A DNA stretch of 64,000 nucleotides from an uncultured eubacterium 1-6. GTDB taxonomy: Bacteria; Bacillota; Clostridia; Lachnospirales; Lachnospiraceae. This document shows positions 33,356 to 42,012 of the stretch, piece by piece (position 1 is the first letter of the stretch; every line of letters starts with the position of its first letter). Position numbers and translations under genes: made by a program. The stretch spans positions 95,689 to 159,688 of the forward strand of contig CAIFEZ010000005.1 of NCBI GenBank assembly GCA_903789595.1, read 5' to 3'. The notes beneath the pieces are model-generated. The model saw only the letters and a program-made list of their open reading frames with translations. It was not told the origin of the DNA and did not search any database.

Positions 33356-35212
33356 ATGCCGTTTACTTATAAAAAAGAGGATTTCGATACTTCGGAACCT
33401 TACGCGGACCTGATGCAGATTGATGATTTTCTGGAAAGGCAAGTGCAAGAAGACGAACTTAGAGAATATGCTTCCAGCGTTGGCCTTAGTATCTCCAGCT
33501 TTAATAAGCGCCTTAAAGCATACAAAGATGATTTAAACCCACGAAAAAATCCCAGACTGCATGAAGTGCGAATGACAGATTTTACGAAGCAGCCTATTAC
33601 TTTGGATTCCGGGGATTGGGTTGCAAACGATTTTGGCATTACGAAAGATACTGATAAAGACGGCACGATTTTTGCCTGCCCAAACCCGATCACCATTACC
33701 CGCCGGATTGTCAATATTGATACCGGAGAGGAAAAACTCGAACTGGCCTATACCAAAGGCGACAAAAAGTGGCGCCGGAGGATCTTTTCAAAAAGCGTCA
33801 CTTCAAACAGCCGAAAAATCGTCGAGCTGGCGGAGTGTGGGATTGCAGTAACGAGCGAGACGGCAAAATACCTGGTAAACTATCTGTTTCAGCTTGAAAA
33901 TCTGAACCTTGACATTATCCCGGAAATTCAGAGTATCAGCAGGCTTGGGATGATTCAGGACGTCGGTTTCTCTCCCTACGTTGACGGCATTATTTTTGAT
34001 GGTGACGATAACCTCAAAAATGCATATTCCGCGATTAAAAGCAAGGGCAGCCGCGATGACTGGGTCAAGCTGATGCAGGGTCTTCGTGGGACAAATGTGG
34101 AGCTCCGCATCCTTCTGGCTGCCTCGTTTGCAAGCGTATTGATTTCACCGCTTAATATCAATCCATTTTTCGTCCATATCTGGTCGGGAGAGTCCGGATC
34201 CGGGAAGACCGTTGCTTTAATGGTGGCCGCCTCTGTGTGGGGCGATCCGCATTGGCAGGGGCAAGCATATATTCAGACTTTTAACGCGACGCAGGTCGGA
34301 CTGGAACGCACGGCAGCGTTTTTTAACCACCTGCCGTATATGATCGACGAGCTTCAGCTTCTAAAAGATTCCCATGGAAAAAATAAGTTTGACATTGTGT
34401 ACTTGCTTTCCGAAGGGCGCGGCCGCACACGGGGGAATAAGCTTGGTGGAATTGACCAGACGCCCACCTGGGCGAACTGCATCATAACGACCGGCGAAAC
34501 GCCCATAACCACAGACAGCAGCGGCGCCGGGGCAATTAACCGGGTTATCAGTATCGAATGCAGTCCCGAGCGGCCGATCATTACGGATGGTAATACACTG
34601 GTTGGGTTGCTCTACAAAAATTACGGGTTCGCCGGGAAAGAGTTTGTAGACAAACTGTATACCGACGATGGCGGCCTGAATATTCAGATTGCCCAGGATA
34701 CCTACAATAAATTTTTCAAGGAACTGTCCGAAGGCGAATCCACAGAAAAACAGGCAATGGCCGCGGCGGCAATTCTGACCGGCGATGCGCTGGCAACTAA
34801 GTGGATTTTTCAGGATGGGCAGGCTCTGACGGCAAAGGACATTTCAAAATTCCTGGCAACGAAAGATGAAGTCAATATCGGCCAGCGCGGATATCATTAC
34901 ATTTGCGACTGGATAGCACAGAATGCCAACAAAATGCGCGGTCAGTCGGAAGACGACCGAGGCGACGTTTACGGCGTGATCGAGAACAATGTGGCCTATA
35001 TTATCGCTACGGTTTTTGACAATGCCTGCCGTGACGGCGGTTTTGACCCGCGACTGCTGCGGAGCTGGATGAAGAAAAAGGGCTTATTGATGGTGCAAGC
35101 TGGAAGAAGCACATATGTAAAAAAAATAAACGGTTTGAATTGTGTCCGCTGCGTTGCTGTGGTTCTCGAATCAAACGAAAAGATTTCTGCCAAAGATGAT
35201 CTGCCATTTTAA
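33356..35212 (+). CDS. DUF927 helicase-like replication ATPase
   Basis: The 618-residue protein has Walker A GESGSGKT (278-285), a DUF927 core with YMIDELQLLKDS (Walker B) and ILTGDALATKWIFQ later. DUF927 proteins are hexameric-helicase-like ATPases of phages and plasmids. The C-terminus EKISAKDDLPF repeats the SSB-like tip of the upstream protein. An array of GTTACCGC repeats follows it. Confidence 0.78.
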   Translation: MPFTYKKEDFDTSEPYADLMQIDDFLERQVQEDELREYASSVGLSISSFNKRLKAYKDDLNPRKNPRLHEVRMTDFTKQPITLDSGDWVANDFGITKDTDKDGTIFACPNPITITRRIVNIDTGEEKLELAYTKGDKKWRRRIFSKSVTSNSRKIVELAECGIAVTSETAKYLVNYLFQLENLNLDIIPEIQSISRLGMIQDVGFSPYVDGIIFDGDDNLKNAYSAIKSKGSRDDWVKLMQGLRGTNVELRILLAASFASVLISPLNINPFFVHIWSGESGSGKTVALMVAASVWGDPHWQGQAYIQTFNATQVGLERTAAFFNHLPYMIDELQLLKDSHGKNKFDIVYLLSEGRGRTRGNKLGGIDQTPTWANCIITTGETPITTDSSGAGAINRVISIECSPERPIITDGNTLVGLLYKNYGFAGKEFVDKLYTDDGGLNIQIAQDTYNKFFKELSEGESTEKQAMAAAAILTGDALATKWIFQDGQALTAKDISKFLATKDEVNIGQRGYHYICDWIAQNANKMRGQSEDDRGDVYGVIENNVAYIIATVFDNACRDGGFDPRLLRSWMKKKGLLMVQAGRSTYVKKINGLNCVRCVAVVLESNEKISAKDDLPF

Positions 35213-35228
35213 TTCTAAAAATGAAAAA

Positions 35229-35434
35229 GTTACCGGGTTACCGCTGTTACCGCATTTTCGCACATACACCCCCGTACTTTTTAGGGCACATTTTTTAGTT
35301 ATAAAAAGGTCGTACTCTCTAAAGGGCAAAAATGGAGATTTCGCGGTAACGCGGTAACCAATAGTAAAAAATCGCGTAGCAATGCGGGTTTCAACGGTTA
35401 CCACTATACGGTAACTATATGGTAACGCGGTTAC
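35229..35434. repeat. Array of GTTACCGC/GCGGTAAC repeats (candidate origin)
   Basis: Nine copies of GTTACC or its complement GGTAAC lie in 206 bp between DUF927 and the SF2 helicase. Three are rightward at 35229, 35237 and 35246. Two are inverted at 35343-35359. Further copies are near 35396, 35410, 35421 and 35427. No ORF with a ribosome binding site spans the region. The dense clustering between two replication genes suggests origin iterons or an operator. Confidence 0.65.
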
Positions 35435-35454
35435 TAAAATGAGGTGATTAATTC

Positions 35455-36972
35455 TTGAAAGATATTATATTGCGAGATTATCAAAAAGAGTGTATCAATA
35501 CAATCCAGGCACAGCCGCCCGGGGCGTATCTGATCCAGATGGCTACAGGGTTAGGTAAGACCGTAACGTTCGCCAATATTCCGCGCCCCGGAAAGATGCT
35601 GATCCTGTCCCACCGGGAAGAACTGGTTCATCAGCCGCTGAAATATTTCGACTGCATGTGTGGAGTGGAAATGGCGGGCGAACATGCCTATCCGATGGAC
35701 CAGGTTGTGAGCGCATCAGTACAGACGATGGCGCACCGGCTAAAACGGTTTAGCCCGGAGGAATTTGACATTATCGTGTGTGACGAGGCGCACCACAGCG
35801 CGGCACGGACTTACCGGAGAATATTTGATTACTTCCGTCCGCGCCTTCTGCTGGGCTTTACAGCCACGCCGAACCGGTCCGATAACGTCCGCATGAATGA
35901 TATCTATGACGATATTATTTTCCAGCGGGACCTTAAATGGGGAATCAAAAACGGATATCTTTCGGATATCTACTGCCGGCGGGCAAATATCGGATATGAT
36001 CTCCGAAACGTCCATACCCGCGGCGGGGACTACGCTCCGGGCGAGCTTGAGGAAGCTATGGACGGTACGGCGGATGCAATCGCGGAAGCATATCGCAAAA
36101 TGGCCGTCGGCGCAACGCTGATCTTTGCCGTATCGGTCCACCAGGCGCAGGAAATTGCGAAGCGGATTCCGGGCGCCGCAGTCGTAACCGGCGAAACAAA
36201 GAACCGGTCGGAGATTATCAAGGCATTTACAGAAGGGGAGATTCCCTGCATTGTGAACTGTATGGTATTTACAGAAGGAACCGATATTCCCCGCGTTGAA
36301 ACAGTCATCATTGCCCGGCCGACACAGTCAGATACGCTGTATACGCAAATGGTTGGGCGCGGCCTGCGGCTCTTCCCGGGGAAAAAACAGCTTAACCTGA
36401 TCGACTGCGTCGGGGTGTCCGGAAAAGCGTCACTTTGCACAGCACCGTCCCTGTTGGGAATTGACCTGAAGGATGTGCCGGAACGAGAGAAGGACGAGCT
36501 GGACGGGATGCTGTTTGAATTGCCGGAAAAGGTAGAACGTGCTGCGGACTGTCCGGAAAGCTGGATTAAAAACGTCGAAATTGTCGATCTCTGGGCACAA
36601 GCGCAAAAATACAATACCCATGGAGTCAACTGGTTCAAGATGCCCGACGGCCGGCTGATCTGTTCCCTGATGAATCATGAGAAGATCGTGATTCCGTGCC
36701 AGGATGAACTGGGCCGGGTGAATTTCAACGGCCGGCTGATGCCAATGCAGAGCGCACTGGATTTTGCCTATGTCAAGCTGACGACGAACTACAAGGACCA
36801 GGAATATATCTGGAATATGGATATATGCAAACGCTGGGGAAAAGCCCCGGCCAGCGAGAAACAACTGAAACTAATCCAGCGCCGGTGTAAAGGGTTTGAC
36901 ACGGAAGGCCTCACAAAGCTGCAGGCAAGCCAGATCCTGAACCGGGTATTTTCTGGGAGGCGGACGGCGTGA
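35455..36972 (+). CDS. SF2 DEAH-type helicase
   Basis: The 505-residue protein has Q-like RDYQKECI, motif I MATGLGKT, motif II CDEAHHS, motif III GFTATPNR, motif V FTEGTDIPRV and motif VI QMVGRGLR. It resembles RecQ/RadD-like phage helicases and likely opens DNA at the adjacent repeats. TTG start after GAGGTGA. Confidence 0.88.
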   Translation: MKDIILRDYQKECINTIQAQPPGAYLIQMATGLGKTVTFANIPRPGKMLILSHREELVHQPLKYFDCMCGVEMAGEHAYPMDQVVSASVQTMAHRLKRFSPEEFDIIVCDEAHHSAARTYRRIFDYFRPRLLLGFTATPNRSDNVRMNDIYDDIIFQRDLKWGIKNGYLSDIYCRRANIGYDLRNVHTRGGDYAPGELEEAMDGTADAIAEAYRKMAVGATLIFAVSVHQAQEIAKRIPGAAVVTGETKNRSEIIKAFTEGEIPCIVNCMVFTEGTDIPRVETVIIARPTQSDTLYTQMVGRGLRLFPGKKQLNLIDCVGVSGKASLCTAPSLLGIDLKDVPEREKDELDGMLFELPEKVERAADCPESWIKNVEIVDLWAQAQKYNTHGVNWFKMPDGRLICSLMNHEKIVIPCQDELGRVNFNGRLMPMQSALDFAYVKLTTNYKDQEYIWNMDICKRWGKAPASEKQLKLIQRRCKGFDTEGLTKLQASQILNRVFSGRRTA

Positions 36973-37145
36973 ATGACAACGGCGGAAAACTTCGCAGGCT
37001 CTATATTTCCAAACCGGATGACCGGGAAACCGTGATCGTCATCCTTGCCCGGAACGGTTATACCGTCCGGCAGGGAAAAGAGCGGTCCGAAGGCAAAACA
37101 TATTCATTCGTGGAGTATTGGAAAGGGGCGTATCACATTGGCTGA
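36969..37145 (+). CDS. Small phage protein, unknown (58 aa)
   Basis: It starts with GTG overlapping the helicase stop by 4 bp and encodes GGKLRRLYISKPDDRETVI...GKTYSFVEYWKG, a compact alpha/beta protein. It overlaps the following nuclease start. Coupled start and continuous synteny support it. Function unknown. Confidence 0.55.
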   Translation: MNDNGGKLRRLYISKPDDRETVIVILARNGYTVRQGKERSEGKTYSFVEYWKGAYHIG

Positions 37146-37539
37146 ATCCCGCCGTATGACAGAATCCAGGCATCAGCAGGCTGTCATAAAGTGGTCAGAA
37201 CAGGCGTCTATACGGCAGAAATGGCCATGCCTGAAGCTGCTCCACCATATCCCGAATGAGCGCCAATGCTCCCCTGCGCAGGGGAAACTGCTAAAGCTGC
37301 TAGGTGTGCGGCGGGGTGTGCCGGATCTGGACCTGCCGGTTGCACGCGGAAAGTACCACGGACTCCGGATTGAAATGAAAGACGAGGACGGACGCACGTC
37401 TCCGGACCAGGACTGGTGGCTTGGAGAACTCCGGGAGCAGGGCTATTTTGCCGAGTGCTGCCATGGATGGCACTCCGCAGTCCGCGTGATTGAGTGGTAT
37501 CTGGAACTGGGGCCGTTCCATGAGGGCAATCATGAATAG
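37138..37539 (+). CDS. VRR-NUC domain nuclease
   Basis: The 133-residue protein has a VRR-NUC core: GVRRGVPDLDLPVARGKYHG, LRIEMKDEDG and then SPDQDWWLGELREQGYFAECCHG. The catalytic D, E and K of a PD-(D/E)XK fold are visible in PDL and EMK. TTG 37138 is favoured by GAAAGGGG about 10 nt upstream; an ATG at 37156 has no site. It is likely a Holliday junction resolvase. Confidence 0.8.
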   Translation: MAESRRMTESRHQQAVIKWSEQASIRQKWPCLKLLHHIPNERQCSPAQGKLLKLLGVRRGVPDLDLPVARGKYHGLRIEMKDEDGRTSPDQDWWLGELREQGYFAECCHGWHSAVRVIEWYLELGPFHEGNHE

Positions 37540-37930
37540 TACTGAAATGCCCTCTATGAACAGTCTCAAGACGTCCTCCATGAATAGCTCTGAAACGCCT
37601 AATACAGACCGCATGACCCCAGAGCAGATTGAAATCCATGCGATGCATAACGAAGACCTTCCGCCGCACCTGAAATATCCGGAGCAATTATTATTTATGG
37701 CGTTCCGCTGGCTGCATCAAAGCGTCCGGGCCGGGCAGGTTACCCGGGAGCAGGCCCACAATGAAAAGGCGCAACTGCTTGACAAGTTTGCAGAATGGAT
37801 GCGCTGGGACGGGATTTACAGGGATACCTGTAAAATGCGGGTCGAGTTGGGCGGCTATTCGAAAGAAGTTGAATTGGAAAGTTGTGAACGGTGTAAGCAG
37901 ATGATGATAATATTTGACGGGAGAAAATAA
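37532..37930 (+). CDS. Phage protein with N-terminal octapeptide repeats
   Basis: The 132-residue protein begins with three degenerate 8-residue repeats (MNSTEMPS, MNSLKTSS, MNSSETPN) encoded by three 24-bp repeats. Its body is conserved-looking (PEQLLFMAFRWLHQSVRAGQ) and it ends with CERCKQMMI. The family is common before late regulators in Firmicutes phages, role unknown. It overlaps the nuclease stop by 8 bp. Confidence 0.6.
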   Translation: MNSTEMPSMNSLKTSSMNSSETPNTDRMTPEQIEIHAMHNEDLPPHLKYPEQLLFMAFRWLHQSVRAGQVTREQAHNEKAQLLDKFAEWMRWDGIYRDTCKMRVELGGYSKEVELESCERCKQMMIIFDGRK

Positions 37931-37959
37931 AAAAAGCCACCCAAAAATGGGTGGTAAGG

Positions 37960-38250
37960 TTAATTATTCGGGGCTTTTATTTCAATATTCGCATCTTCAC
38001 CGACAAAATTCCCCCAACCTTCATCCATCGCTTGGCTAACCAATTTTAGCAAGATGGCGATCGAAGGAATTCTTGCTTGCCCCATTGCACCTTGTAAATT
38101 ATTATTTTGGCGTCTCCAAATGAAGCGATAACCGCTCTGTTCAGAGCCATCAGTATATTCATACCGACACAGTTGAAAACAGAGGGACCATTCATTGGTA
38201 AAGGAACGTGAGGTTTCATGAAGAATTACGACGTGAGCTTTTACTGACAT
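37960..38250 (-). CDS. Small minus-strand protein with own regulated promoter
   Basis: The 96-residue protein (MSVKAHVVILHETSRSFTNEW...FQLCRYEYTDGSEQSGYRFIWRR) starts at ATG 38250 with GGGAGG upstream. The longer frame upstream crosses the promoter and is rejected. It is transcribed against the surrounding early genes from a consensus promoter with a perfect palindrome, so it is probably expressed in the lysogen. I do not recognise it. Confidence 0.6.
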   Translation of the reverse strand: MSVKAHVVILHETSRSFTNEWSLCFQLCRYEYTDGSEQSGYRFIWRRQNNNLQGAMGQARIPSIAILLKLVSQAMDEGWGNFVGEDANIEIKAPNN

Positions 38251-38293
38251 AAAATAACCTCCCAAAATTATGATGTTATCATGGCACAACCAT

Positions 38294-38322
38294 ATTATAC
38301 ACATGATTATATCATGTGTCAA
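38294..38322 (-). promoter_or_regulatory. Consensus promoter with overlapping palindromic operator
   Basis: On the minus strand, TTGACA (38322-38317), 17 bp, TATAAT (38299-38294). The spacer contains a palindrome ACACATGAT-TAT-ATCATGTGT (38299-38319) of two perfect 9-bp arms, covering the promoter core. Confidence 0.8.
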
Positions 38323-38382
38323 GCATGTCAAGCAAAATGCAAAAAAACAAAATGTAAAAACAAAATATAAAGAAGGGAAATT

Positions 38383-38765
38383 ATGACCAGAGTCAGCCTT
38401 GAAAAATATCATGATATCGTCGTCCGGCTGAAAGAATTAAAAACGACAATCGTCACGGATTCTGTAAAAGGTTCGTCCGACGAATATCCGTACACAAGCC
38501 ACTCTATTACGCTCCACGGCGTCCGAAACGACGAGAAAACACGGGAAGAGGTGAAAACTTACTTGAACAAAGAAAAAGTGCCATAGACGGTTTTATAGAC
38601 GAAATTACGGATATACGCGCTAAAACGTTGCTGGATATGCATTACCGGAAAGGATGGGGTTGGTGCAAAGTGGCGCATAAAACAGGAAAAAGTATGGACG
38701 CCAACAAACAATATTTGAAAAGATTTTGGAAATGTACCCATTTGTCCCCTAATGTACCCATATAA
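38383..38765 (+). pseudogene. Sigma-70 region 4/ArpU-like late regulator, frameshifted
   Basis: The first frame (38383-38586) gives VSLEKYHDIVVRLKELK...VKGSSDEYPYTSHSI, the usual N-terminus of DUF1492/ArpU-like phage late regulators. After about 38,565 a -1 frame continues IDGFIDEITDIRAKTLLDMHYRKGWGWCKVAHKTG, their HTH end, to 38765. Together about 127 residues, a normal length. The switch lies in an A-rich tract without an ideal slippery heptamer. Such proteins switch on terminase and late genes, which start next. It is either a mutation or an unrecognised programmed shift. Confidence 0.65.
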
Positions 38766-38917
38766 TGAAAAGTAGGAAATTGTAAAAACGGATTACGATT
38801 TTCAGCCGCCTGTCTGGGGCGGCATGAATACCAGACTGACACTCTTTTCTCCTATGCGCCGCCTGTTCCCAGCGGGCGGCGCCGATATGCGGCGGTCGGT
38901 ATCCCAATAACTCAGAC

Positions 38918-38941
38918 GCTGGTTCGACTCCAGCAGGCCGC
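38918..38941 (+). other. tRNA-like T-arm and 3' acceptor strand (incomplete)
   Basis: GCTGG-TTCGACT-CCAGC forms a perfect T-arm followed by AGGCCGC. An upstream GCGGC near 38876 could pair only partly, and the length between (about 66 nt) is too short for a normal tRNA. It lies in a GC-rich noncoding stretch (38766-39051) with other hairpins, before the AT-rich insert. Confidence 0.35.
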
Positions 38942-39232
38942 GTTAATATGTCACCGGGCACGGAATCAGACCGGGGCCTGCCGGGGCAGAGCCGGGCGGT
39001 GATACAAAAAAACCTGTATCTCTCCAAAGCCTTGCGTTCTGTGCAGGGCGCTTGGTAGAGAGTACGGGGACTTTTTATAGAATTCGTCTGAATGGAACAA
39101 TATATTTGCTTCAAAACGGATATAATGAAGACAATTTAAAAACGAAAGATTTTAGCGAATTTTTGAAATTATTCTTCCAATATGACGTTAATTGTACTAT
39201 AATGCAATTAATGGATTATTTGGAGGAATATT

Positions 39233-40111
39233 ATGTCAAACACTAGTATATCTTACCATAAATTCAAAATGTATAAAAAGTATAATACAGCTCAAACAAT
39301 AGCTTTGAATTCATTCAGAGAAAAAGGAATTATTGGTGTCCTTGCAGATTATATAAATAATCATTCTGTTAGAATTCGTGAGGAAGCAGACCATAGATTT
39401 TTAGTATCCAATAAAAGCGATAAAAATATCTTAATCAATAAAGATAGTGCTAATGAAAGTGATAAAAAGCAATCGGATTATACTTTCTTATATTGGAATA
39501 AATATGAAACTAAAACGAAACAGAGTAATGGGAGAGATGACTATAACTATATTCATTTTCTCATTTTAGGAGGAAAAAAAGGAGATTTTAGGGTAATATG
39601 TAATTCATATGGCGAAATTACGTCTTTGCAAATGCCCGATGAAGCGGGAATGAATTTTTTCAATGTGTTTGTTGCAATTCCGTGCGGCCCAAATTCCATT
39701 GAAGGAATGATAATATTAGAGCATAAAGGTATTTATAGTGCGCAGTCATTATTTTTTAAAAGCTTTAGTAAATTTTATAACGATGATGAAGTAACAATGA
39801 AAATTTATAATATTTCAGATTGTGATGTTGTAGAAAGACTCATTGAAACAAAACCAATTCGCGAATTAAAACTTATAAAATATTTTGAAAACCCTGACAG
39901 ATCAGAATTGAATTATTGTGAGCGAGAAAAACGAATTTATATTAGGCCTAAATTCCCTAATTTAAGGACTGCATTAAAAGGAATGTTCCAAACGAGAAAA
40001 TGTATAGGAACACAAATTCCTAGAATAGATCTGTTCAGTGATACTATTAAAACCATGGTTTTGGATTGTAGTATCAGTCATTTTTTTGTTACTATACTCA
40101 ACACTTTTTAA
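39233..40111 (+). CDS. Unknown soluble protein of an AT-rich two-gene insert
   Basis: The 292-residue protein (GGKKGDFRVICNSYGEITSL; FVAIPCGPNSIEGMIILEHKGIYSAQSLFFKSF) matches no family I can name. Start ATG with TTGGAGG upstream; a TATAAT at 39198-39203 may be its -10. The gene is far more AT-rich than its PP2 neighbours and sits between the late regulator and the small terminase, a common spot for cargo. It overlaps the membrane gene by 74 bp in another frame, so the two may once have been one protein. A defence role is a guess from location and the soluble-plus-membrane pairing. Confidence 0.6.
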   Translation: MSNTSISYHKFKMYKKYNTAQTIALNSFREKGIIGVLADYINNHSVRIREEADHRFLVSNKSDKNILINKDSANESDKKQSDYTFLYWNKYETKTKQSNGRDDYNYIHFLILGGKKGDFRVICNSYGEITSLQMPDEAGMNFFNVFVAIPCGPNSIEGMIILEHKGIYSAQSLFFKSFSKFYNDDEVTMKIYNISDCDVVERLIETKPIRELKLIKYFENPDRSELNYCEREKRIYIRPKFPNLRTALKGMFQTRKCIGTQIPRIDLFSDTIKTMVLDCSISHFFVTILNTF

Positions 40112-40679
40112 TGGCGCATCTTATATTAATTGTTGGAAAATTTGTAAACAATATAGAGAAATATTTGAAATCGATGGTCAAGTTCAATACCAACACTTTT
40201 TGTTCTTTTTACTTTTCCCGATTCCGCTTTCGTTAGCGTCATCATTGCATTTAGCTGTAGAACTGTCAGCTAGTCCAAAGTCTGATTATGGGAGCAATTT
40301 ATTAAATACACTTGGTATAGTAGTATCTGTTCTAACGGCAACATTGTATATGTATCTTGGGACAATTAGTGAAAAGGATAAGGAGGTAACAGACAACAAG
40401 AAAATTGATGCAGGTCGTTACGAAAAATTTAAAGTAGTGCATCATGAAACGGTAAGTGTTATAAATTATGAGATTTTGCTGAGCATTGTATTGTTAATAT
40501 TATGTTTTATAAAGCCAACATTCAACAGTTGTAATTTTGTATTTTGTCATATTGGTAGAATGGTTTTAGGATTGCAGTGGCTATTAGATACAATAATATT
40601 TTATTTGTTTTATTCATTTGTTTTAAATCTGCTTATTGTTACGAAGAGATTTAATCTTTTGAGCAAGTTTGATAATTAG
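40038..40679 (+). CDS. Multi-pass membrane protein of the AT-rich insert
   Basis: The 213-residue protein with GTG start has about five membrane helices: residues about 8-24, 54-74, 86-108, 145-157 and 185-201. A charged loop lies at about 110-140 (SEKDKEVTDNKKIDAGRYEKF). No ribosome binding site is visible, so translation may be coupled to, or fused by frameshift with, the upstream protein. Pieces of this gene are copied in scrambled order inside the small terminase gene. Confidence 0.6.
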   Translation: MILLKPWFWIVVSVIFLLLYSTLFNGASYINCWKICKQYREIFEIDGQVQYQHFLFFLLFPIPLSLASSLHLAVELSASPKSDYGSNLLNTLGIVVSVLTATLYMYLGTISEKDKEVTDNKKIDAGRYEKFKVVHHETVSVINYEILLSIVLLILCFIKPTFNSCNFVFCHIGRMVLGLQWLLDTIIFYLFYSFVLNLLIVTKRFNLLSKFDN

Positions 40680-40701
40680 TGATAATTAGTTTTGATATCA
40701 A

Positions 40702-40730
40702 GAATGGACGCCCTTCTTGGGCGTCCATTC
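40702..40730 (+). terminator. Strong terminator after the AT-rich insert
   Basis: A perfect 12-bp stem GAATGGACGCCC/GGGCGTCCATTC with a 5-nt loop is followed by TTTCC. Confidence 0.85.
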
Positions 40731-40955
40731 TTTCCACACATTCAACCGAGTTATCAACATGTTGTATTTTTAAATTTCAGATTGTCAATATCGTGTGGGC
40801 GACCTTCGGGCCGTCCTTTTTCATGCCAATTTTCGGGAGGTGACCGGCAGTGTGCAGTCCAAAATGTGTCTGGAATGATTACAGGCGTACCGGGGCGTGG
40901 GTGTGCATGCTGCCGCGGTGCCTGTATGAAACTGTGAAACGAGGTGGCGACATCC

Positions 40956-42012
40956 ATGACGAACAAACAAAAACGCTTCTGCGAGGAATACCTCGTTGAC
41001 CTGAACGCGAACTTGACCATCGATTTCAAATATTTCTCTATATTGTTTACAAATTTTCCAACAATTAATATAAGATGCGCCATTAAAAAGTGTTGAGTAT
41101 AGTAACAAAAAAATGACTGATACTACAATCCAAAACCATGGTTTTAATAGTATCACTGAACAGATCTATTCTAGGAATTTGTGTTCCTATACATTTTCTC
41201 GTTTGGAACATTCCTTAATACCAACACTTTTTGTTCTTTTTACTTTTCCCGATTCCGCTTTCGTTAGCGTCATCATTGCATTTAGCTGTAGAACTGTCAG
41301 CTAGTCCAAAGTCTGATTATGGGAGCAATTTATTAAATACACTTGGTATAGTAGTATATTATGAGATTTTGCTGAGCATTGTATTGTTAATATTATGTTT
41401 TATAAAGCCAACATTCAACAGTTGTAATTTTGTATTTTGTCATATTGGTAGAATGGTTTTAGGATTGCAGTGGCTATAACACTTACCGTTTCATGATGCA
41501 CTACTTTAAATTTTTCGTAACGACCTGCATCAATTTTCTTGTTGTCTGTTACCCAGGCGGCAATCAGGGCAGGATACAGCCCGGCAGCAGCTTCTGACAT
41601 TGGAAGTGAGAACCTGAGAAAACCCCAGATTCGCGCACGTATTGACAAGTCCCTAGCCGCCCAGTCCAGCCGCACGGGTGTCACCGCCGACCGCGTTGTC
41701 CGGGAGCTTGCCCGTGTCGCCTTCGCCAATTCGCAGGATGTTGTCAACTATGACGATGCGACGGTCAAGCCTGATGCAGTCCGTGACGATACCGCCGCCG
41801 TGGCTTCTGTCCGCGTGAAGACAATTCCGACAAAGGACGGCCCCGGCGTTGAGCGCGAGGTCAAGATGCACGATAAGCTGAAAGCGCTGGAACTTCTCGG
41901 AAAGCGGCTGGGGCTATTCACCGACAACGTAAATCTTTCGGGTGAAGGGGTGGTTCAGATTGTCGACGATGTTCCAGACAAGCAGGCAGACGAAAACGGT
42001 AAAGCTGACTGA
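40956..42012 (+). pseudogene. terS: Terminase small subunit, interrupted
   Basis: ATG 40956, 8 nt after GAGGTGG, begins MTNKQKRFCEEYLVDLNA, the classic N-terminus of Terminase_2-type small subunits. After codon 18, at 41009, foreign AT-rich sequence intervenes for 541 bp. The gene then resumes exactly in register at 41551 with TQAAIRAGYSPAAASDIGS and continues to 42012. Joined, the protein would be 171 residues, a normal size. In-frame stops in the insert mean only a short N-terminal peptide, or an internal-start C-terminal part from TTG 41539, can be made. Confidence 0.85.
41010..41551. repeat. Chimeric insertion built from rearranged pieces of 39978-40584
   Basis: Four pieces of the neighbouring insert are joined. 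41010-41216 is the inverse of 39978-40184. 41217-41357 equals 40186-40326. About 41358-41478 equals about 40464-40584. About 41477-41551 is the inverse of about 40386-40463. I see no mismatches within the pieces. Junctions show 1-4 bp of shared bases. It disrupts the small terminase gene. Confidence 0.85.

Noticed and set aside
35229..35434. A CRISPR array
   Set aside because: The repeats are 6-8 bp, in both orientations, with irregular spacing, and there are no cas genes. No CRISPR array was found anywhere in the window.
38870..38945. A complete tRNA gene in PP2
   Set aside because: The T-arm is perfect but the acceptor pairs only over five bases and the total length is short; no convincing anticodon stem.
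39052..39246. A 64-codon ORF just upstream of the two-gene insert
   Set aside because: It starts with TTG in GC-rich sequence, has no ribosome binding site and crosses the composition change. It may be a chance frame over the promoter region.
39233..40679. Assignment of the two-gene insert to the Kiwa defence system
   Set aside because: Kiwa has the membrane gene first and a DUF4868 protein second. Here the order is reversed and no DUF4868 pattern is seen.
40692..40937. An 81-codon ORF before the small terminase
   Set aside because: It begins upstream of the terminator hairpin at 40702 and runs through it, and has no ribosome binding site or recognisable pattern.
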